Source: Mactromeris polynyma
Taxonomy: Eukaryota; Mollusca; Bivalvia; Venerida; Mactridae
Direction: 5' to 3'
DNA length: 64,000 nucleotides
NCBI GenBank assembly: GCA_032209605.1
Contig: JASFXZ010000001.1
Coordinates: forward strand, 3,658,001-3,722,000
Made by a program: the position numbers and the translations under genes. This document shows positions 60,040 through 64,000 of this stretch, piece by piece (position 1 is the stretch's first letter; every line of letters begins with the position of its first letter). Under the pieces are notes generated by a model that did no database searches, was not told the origin of the DNA, and saw nothing but the letters and a program-made list of their open reading frames with translations.

Positions 60040-62666
60040 TTAAAAGTTCCTGAAAAAGAGAATTTAAGACATTAGTTTTCAGTATCAATACAATTAAGAT
60101 CTTTCTAGTCAAAATATACCACAGAAAATCTGTACAGGTCATTTCTGAAGCACAAAGGTTGACTGCTTCTAGTTTCGACTGTTTTTACAAACTTAATCTT
60201 TGTGGCTTGAGGTTAGCAATGTTTTTTAAAGTGTTGGAGCACAAAAAGAGTATTTTAAGGCTGGCTTACATTCCTATCAACATTCTGAGTGTTTACACGA
60301 CCTCGATAAACAAGTAAATAAGGCTAACATTACAAATGTCGTCTCCCTCGGGCAACCCACGTCTTTAGAGGTTGAATGAACATAACAAAATAGGGCTGTC
60401 ATTGATTCAATCAATATCAATATATCAATGATTTTTTCTGTCAATCGATATTTGATACACACTTCCAAATATCTATATTATGGCACAAAAATGCCGGAGA
60501 ATGGGTACTGTATATAAATGTGCTAAAATAGAGTAACGTCCCTTTGTAGATTCCAAATATCAACAAATAATACTGAGGTAAAAAAATATGGATTAATCAT
60601 TCAAATATTGTTTTAGCCATCAACAGCTCTGTATTCCATCTGCAATATGTACCATTAGTTTGATTTTAAAGGACACAGGGATCATTTAAAATTTGATTAA
60701 ATTTCATTTTTGTGACAAAATGTTTCGTGGGTCGGTTTCCCGAGAGGAAACTAAATATTCTAATTTTGGGAAATGAATGTAGTTAATAACTAAAACATAC
60801 TTAGCAATGATTCCATCCCTCTTCGCTAATCTTGCCAAACAATCATCAGATTCACCCTGAAATGTCAATAGATAACAATGACACAACACAGACATTTATC
60901 ATCATATATGATAGCACAATTCTAGATAACAAAGAAATTAAGACTGCCCGAGGGACATTTAATTCACACATAATAAAATAAGTCCACAAATTTCATCTTC
61001 GAAAAAGTAAATTCACAAAGTCTCCCCAAAGTTCCATGCCTCCACTCATCACCCTACCTAAAGCAGAAGGGTGAAGTGGCTTACCAGTAAATTTGATCAA
61101 AGATCAGATTCTACTTAAGTTTGTGCTCAAATTAAGTTCAGCTTTATTTTTAATTACAGACAACAAAATAGTTTACTGCAAAGAAAGTTGATTTGAAAAG
61201 AAAGTTTAAGTTCTTTCTCACATGAACCTAGGGCCACTAACTTTGATTCAAGATCAGGTCATGGAACTGGACCTAGATATCATACGCACAAGGGTATCGA
61301 GTAGATCAGGTGGAAAGATAAGGCCTCTACAAGTGTTAACATAGGTTTTCTATGGTTTGAATAATATGAACTTCATTTTTGACGAATCATCATAATTTGG
61401 ATATAGGGTCACTTAATGAATGTTACTGTGAAATTACATCAAAATCAAACCAGTAGTATCTGACAAGACAAGTTTTCACGTTTTTCCCATTAATTTACTG
61501 ACTTCATTCTGACCAATCGAAATTCATTTTGTAGAATTCAGTGTCAGCATTGCTTAGGTGATCTAGTACAGTTATATTAACAGATAATATTACCATTCTT
61601 CTGATGGCACCACAGATACCATATGTCTTGTAGGTACCTGTCATTCTGCCAGTGGTTTCATCAACCTGTTCCAACAAACATGTTTAAGCATTAACGTTAC
61701 ATATATATAACAAGCATTGAAAGGGTTAGATATTCAGAAATTTGACACAGATGGCGCCATTTTTGCTTTCAGTTTGTGTTCTGACTGGCCATTTTTAGTA
61801 AGAACTAGCACAAAGCAAATCTCCTAGTTCAAGTGACATACATAAATATTATGTCTTTGTTTAAGACAGCATGAAATTCAAAACATTTTTAGTTCTTGAG
61901 TTCATCTAAGCTTTCAAAATCGAAGAAAAAATAAAATTTGCATGCTCGCATGAATAAACATATTTCAACAAAAATAATTGTGATAGCACAAACCAGAAAG
62001 ATTGATGAAAATCAGAAGGAGGCCCATCCATTGATTATTCCTGTGAAGTTTGGACAAATCCAATCAGCAGTTAAGAAGATGCCGTTTACAGAAACTTTGA
62101 CATGTTTGACGGAGGATGCACTATGACGGACAGACAACAATCCAAATAGCTCACTTCAAATGCCCCATTTCAGGTTGCCCTTATGCATTGACCGATAGTT
62201 TGGTCAATTAGTTTCTTTTACTATCATTTAAGTCTATACAAGTTGATCAGACGAAATAAAGAGTGCAGTGTCAACCAATTGATTTATTCAATGCCGACAG
62301 TCATTTGCTCAAGCTTTATTTAATATACACATATAAAAAAAATATTATATAATCATGAATAACAAAGCAGTAAGTTACAAATTTGAGTATCAAACAATCC
62401 TTATTGTTGTAGTGAACCCAAATTTGTTTGGAAACCAACCCAATTGTAGTTTGCAAACGCTAATGTTTTTTAAAGAATATTTTTTCTCTAAGCCAGAGAT
62501 TAATTATGTTCAATTGCTTCTCAACCATCTATATTATTAAAAGTTTCAATAAAAATGTATAACTGAATGTGTTTTAATTTTGCATTCCAATGAATAACTT
62601 ACATCAGCAAAGTTGAATTGGATTGAAGCATGGTCCTTGGCGGCAATAATTCTGTTGCTAGCAGAG
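60040..62666 (-). CDS. RPS21: 40S ribosomal protein S21 (eS21), partial: first coding exon outside the window
   Basis: Four minus-strand exons: 62,666-62,603; 61,665-61,594; 60,856-60,801; 60,049-60,040. Spliced, they read [19 protein letters not shown], then [47 protein letters not shown] and F-stop. This follows eS21 of other animals nearly residue by residue from position 17 to 83. Phases agree at all junctions. The last coding exon holds only G-AAC-TTT-TAA, which supplies the conserved end KNF. The first exon (about 16 residues plus the first two bases of the Cys codon) is not visible up to 64,000. The protein is a small-subunit component acting in 40S maturation in the cytoplasm. Confidence 0.93.
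61938..62126 (+). repeat. possible decayed dispersed repeat in RPS21 intron
   Basis: GTGAAGTTTGGACAAATCCA, then GCAGTTAAGAAGATG and GACGGAGGATGCACTATGAC followed by GGACAGAC, resemble a repeat seen widely in mollusc DNA, with its GACGGACGG tail. The plus-strand 62-codon ORF across it has no protein resemblance and lies antisense in an RPS21 intron. Confidence 0.4.
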
Positions 62667-63084
62667 CTGAAAATAAATCACATACTACTGAGTGACATAA
62701 TAGTAACATACGTCCTTGTTAATCTAAATGTTTTGCATAAAAATGTAGTTATTGCTAACAAAATCTGTTAAAGACTCCAAATAGTTATTTAGAGATAAGT
62801 CCTTTTTCCCCATTTTCAAGGACTAAAAATGTTGATTTTTTGGCATAGAGAAGAGGGGATCAAGATTATCTCATCGAGATGACCCATCACTGCAGAACGG
62901 ATAACTACACACAGAATGTATAAAATTACAGAGCGTGAGAATTACTTTGAGAGGGAATAAAACCTGTCAACTACCGTACCATAGGCCCTGTTGAAAATAG
63001 CTCTGTCATTGTTTGTATGTTTATTATTTTTTGTCCTTCTTATATTCGCAGCAGAAGAATTGAAAGGCAAGTGACTAAAAAGCA

Positions 63085-63199
63085 TTATTATTTTCAAAAT
63101 TCAAGTACTTTTCAAGGAGTTTTTTGCCATTACAAATTCAAGTTGTTTTCATGGAGAAGGCATCAAATTCAATGACTTTTCAAGACTGTGCAAACCCTG
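63085..63199 (-). repeat. CAGGGTTTG-ended dispersed repeat fragment
   Basis: On the minus strand it starts CAGGGTTTGCACAGTCTTGA and continues with TTGAAAAG/TTGAATTTG words. These starts are typical of hAT-like MITEs found in many invertebrate genomes. Only one end is recognisable. Confidence 0.4.
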
Positions 63200-63749
63200 A
63201 TATAAATTTTGGGTCCCAAAACTAATTTTTCACACACCAATATTTGCGACACCTTTCGGACAGCTGAACTGATTAACACGGCTGCACTTGATTGACACTT
63301 ATTACATACACAATGTATGGTAATTTATTATCTTATTACTCAATTTACTGAACATTGATAATGCCAATCAATTTGCTACCAAAAGGTATGCTTTGCCAGT
63401 AATATAAACAACCATTTACACTAAATCTACAGTAAACACACCTACCCAACATTTATAAGCATTGCAGGATTTCCAGTAATTCAAGAAAAACAAGTTTCAC
63501 ACTTTTTTGCATTAATGTTATCACTTAAATGTTTATTTGAAGATGAAAGTCCCTACATAATCCAAAAATGTAAAAATGCGAAATAAGTTATGTAGGGTCT
63601 AATTTATACGATTTGCTGCATTGCTACCCAGCCCTGCGTTCAGTTCCGACCTATGGTTGCGAACGATACAAAACTGTTTTGTATCCCTGACTCACCGGTT
63701 CACATTCACTGCACATGGGTAACCACATTGCCAACATTACCCGCAAACA

Positions 63750-63862
63750 CCTTGCAGGGGTTCCATTTGACCCGGGACTACGGGTTTTGACCCGGGTGTT
63801 TTCAAAAAGACGCCGAAATGACCCGTAGTAATTTCAGTCTGTGCATCAGCGTGACCCGGGGC
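63750..63862. repeat. GACCCGGG-rich stretch
   Basis: GACCCGGG or GACCCG(T/G) occurs four times (about 63,769, 63,789, 63,820 and 63,853) in otherwise AT-rich DNA, preceded by CAGGGGTTCC at 63,756, a hAT-like terminus. The element, if it is one, runs off the right edge. From 62,667 to 63,750 I see no coding sequence. Confidence 0.35.
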
Positions 63863-64000
63863 AATTTTAATATATTGACTTCCGTGCGTCATCAATTTCA
63901 ATCCTATGAAGTCATAACACAGAATGGCATTTCTATCACAGTAAGATGTCGGAACAGCAGACATTCTAATTGTATAAACAGTATATTCAGTATCGATCGA

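Noticed and set aside
63737..63964. 75-codon minus-strand ORF near the right edge
   Set aside because: It was considered as the missing first exon of RPS21, but it lacks the conserved N-terminal eS21 sequence and overlaps a GACCCGGG-rich repeat.
1..64000. CRISPR arrays, operons, phage or viral genes, toxin systems
   Set aside because: None seen. The direct repeats present are minisatellites or transposable elements of an animal genome.

Overview
The window is AT-rich, intron-rich animal nuclear DNA. It carries GT-AG introns, tRNA-derived SINEs, TA-flanked inverted-repeat elements, and tandem repeats of a kind I associate with mollusc genomes. A mollusc, perhaps a bivalve, is my inference; nothing here fixes the species. 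I see no bacterial, viral, CRISPR or toxin locus.

Layout. 1-10.6 kb is gene-poor and full of repeats: a TA-flanked MITE, a LINE reverse-transcriptase remnant, a head-to-head pair of tRNA-derived SINEs, and a hairpin beside a 21-bp triplication. 10.7-21.7 kb (+) is a single-pass receptor with five Ig domains, one FN3 domain and a TM segment. Its phases close exactly over 12 exons, and it has two alternative cytoplasmic tails (predicted 759 and 1,328 aa). 22.1-25.8 kb (-) is a complete two-coding-exon vesicular inhibitory amino-acid transporter (VGAT/SLC32A1, 499 aa), whose 3' end faces and probably overlaps that of the receptor. 25.9-32.0 kb is intergenic, with a SINE and three copies of a palindromic MITE containing TGACGTCA. 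32.2-55.1 kb (+) is a very large lipid transfer protein of the apolipophorin/apoB type. I reconstruct it as 30 coding exons and 15,387 nt including the stop (5,128 aa), with one 9,192-nt exon coding for about 40 degenerate repeats of 53-54 residues. 56.3-57.8 kb is a MITE followed by a 30-unit, 23-bp minisatellite that seems to have grown inside a TA-flanked MITE. 58.7-59.4 kb is a roughly fourfold tandem repeat. 60.0-62.7 kb (-) holds the last four coding exons of ribosomal protein S21; the first coding exon lies beyond the right edge.

The four genes do not form a functional unit: they are a surface receptor, a synaptic-vesicle transporter, a secreted lipid carrier and a ribosomal protein. 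The parts worth most attention are the giant repeat-bearing exon, the receptor's two tails, a repeat that reaches exactly to a receptor splice acceptor, and the origin of the minisatellite. I found no convincing new multi-gene system. Exon borders were placed by eye from splice consensus and phase continuity, with no transcript evidence.
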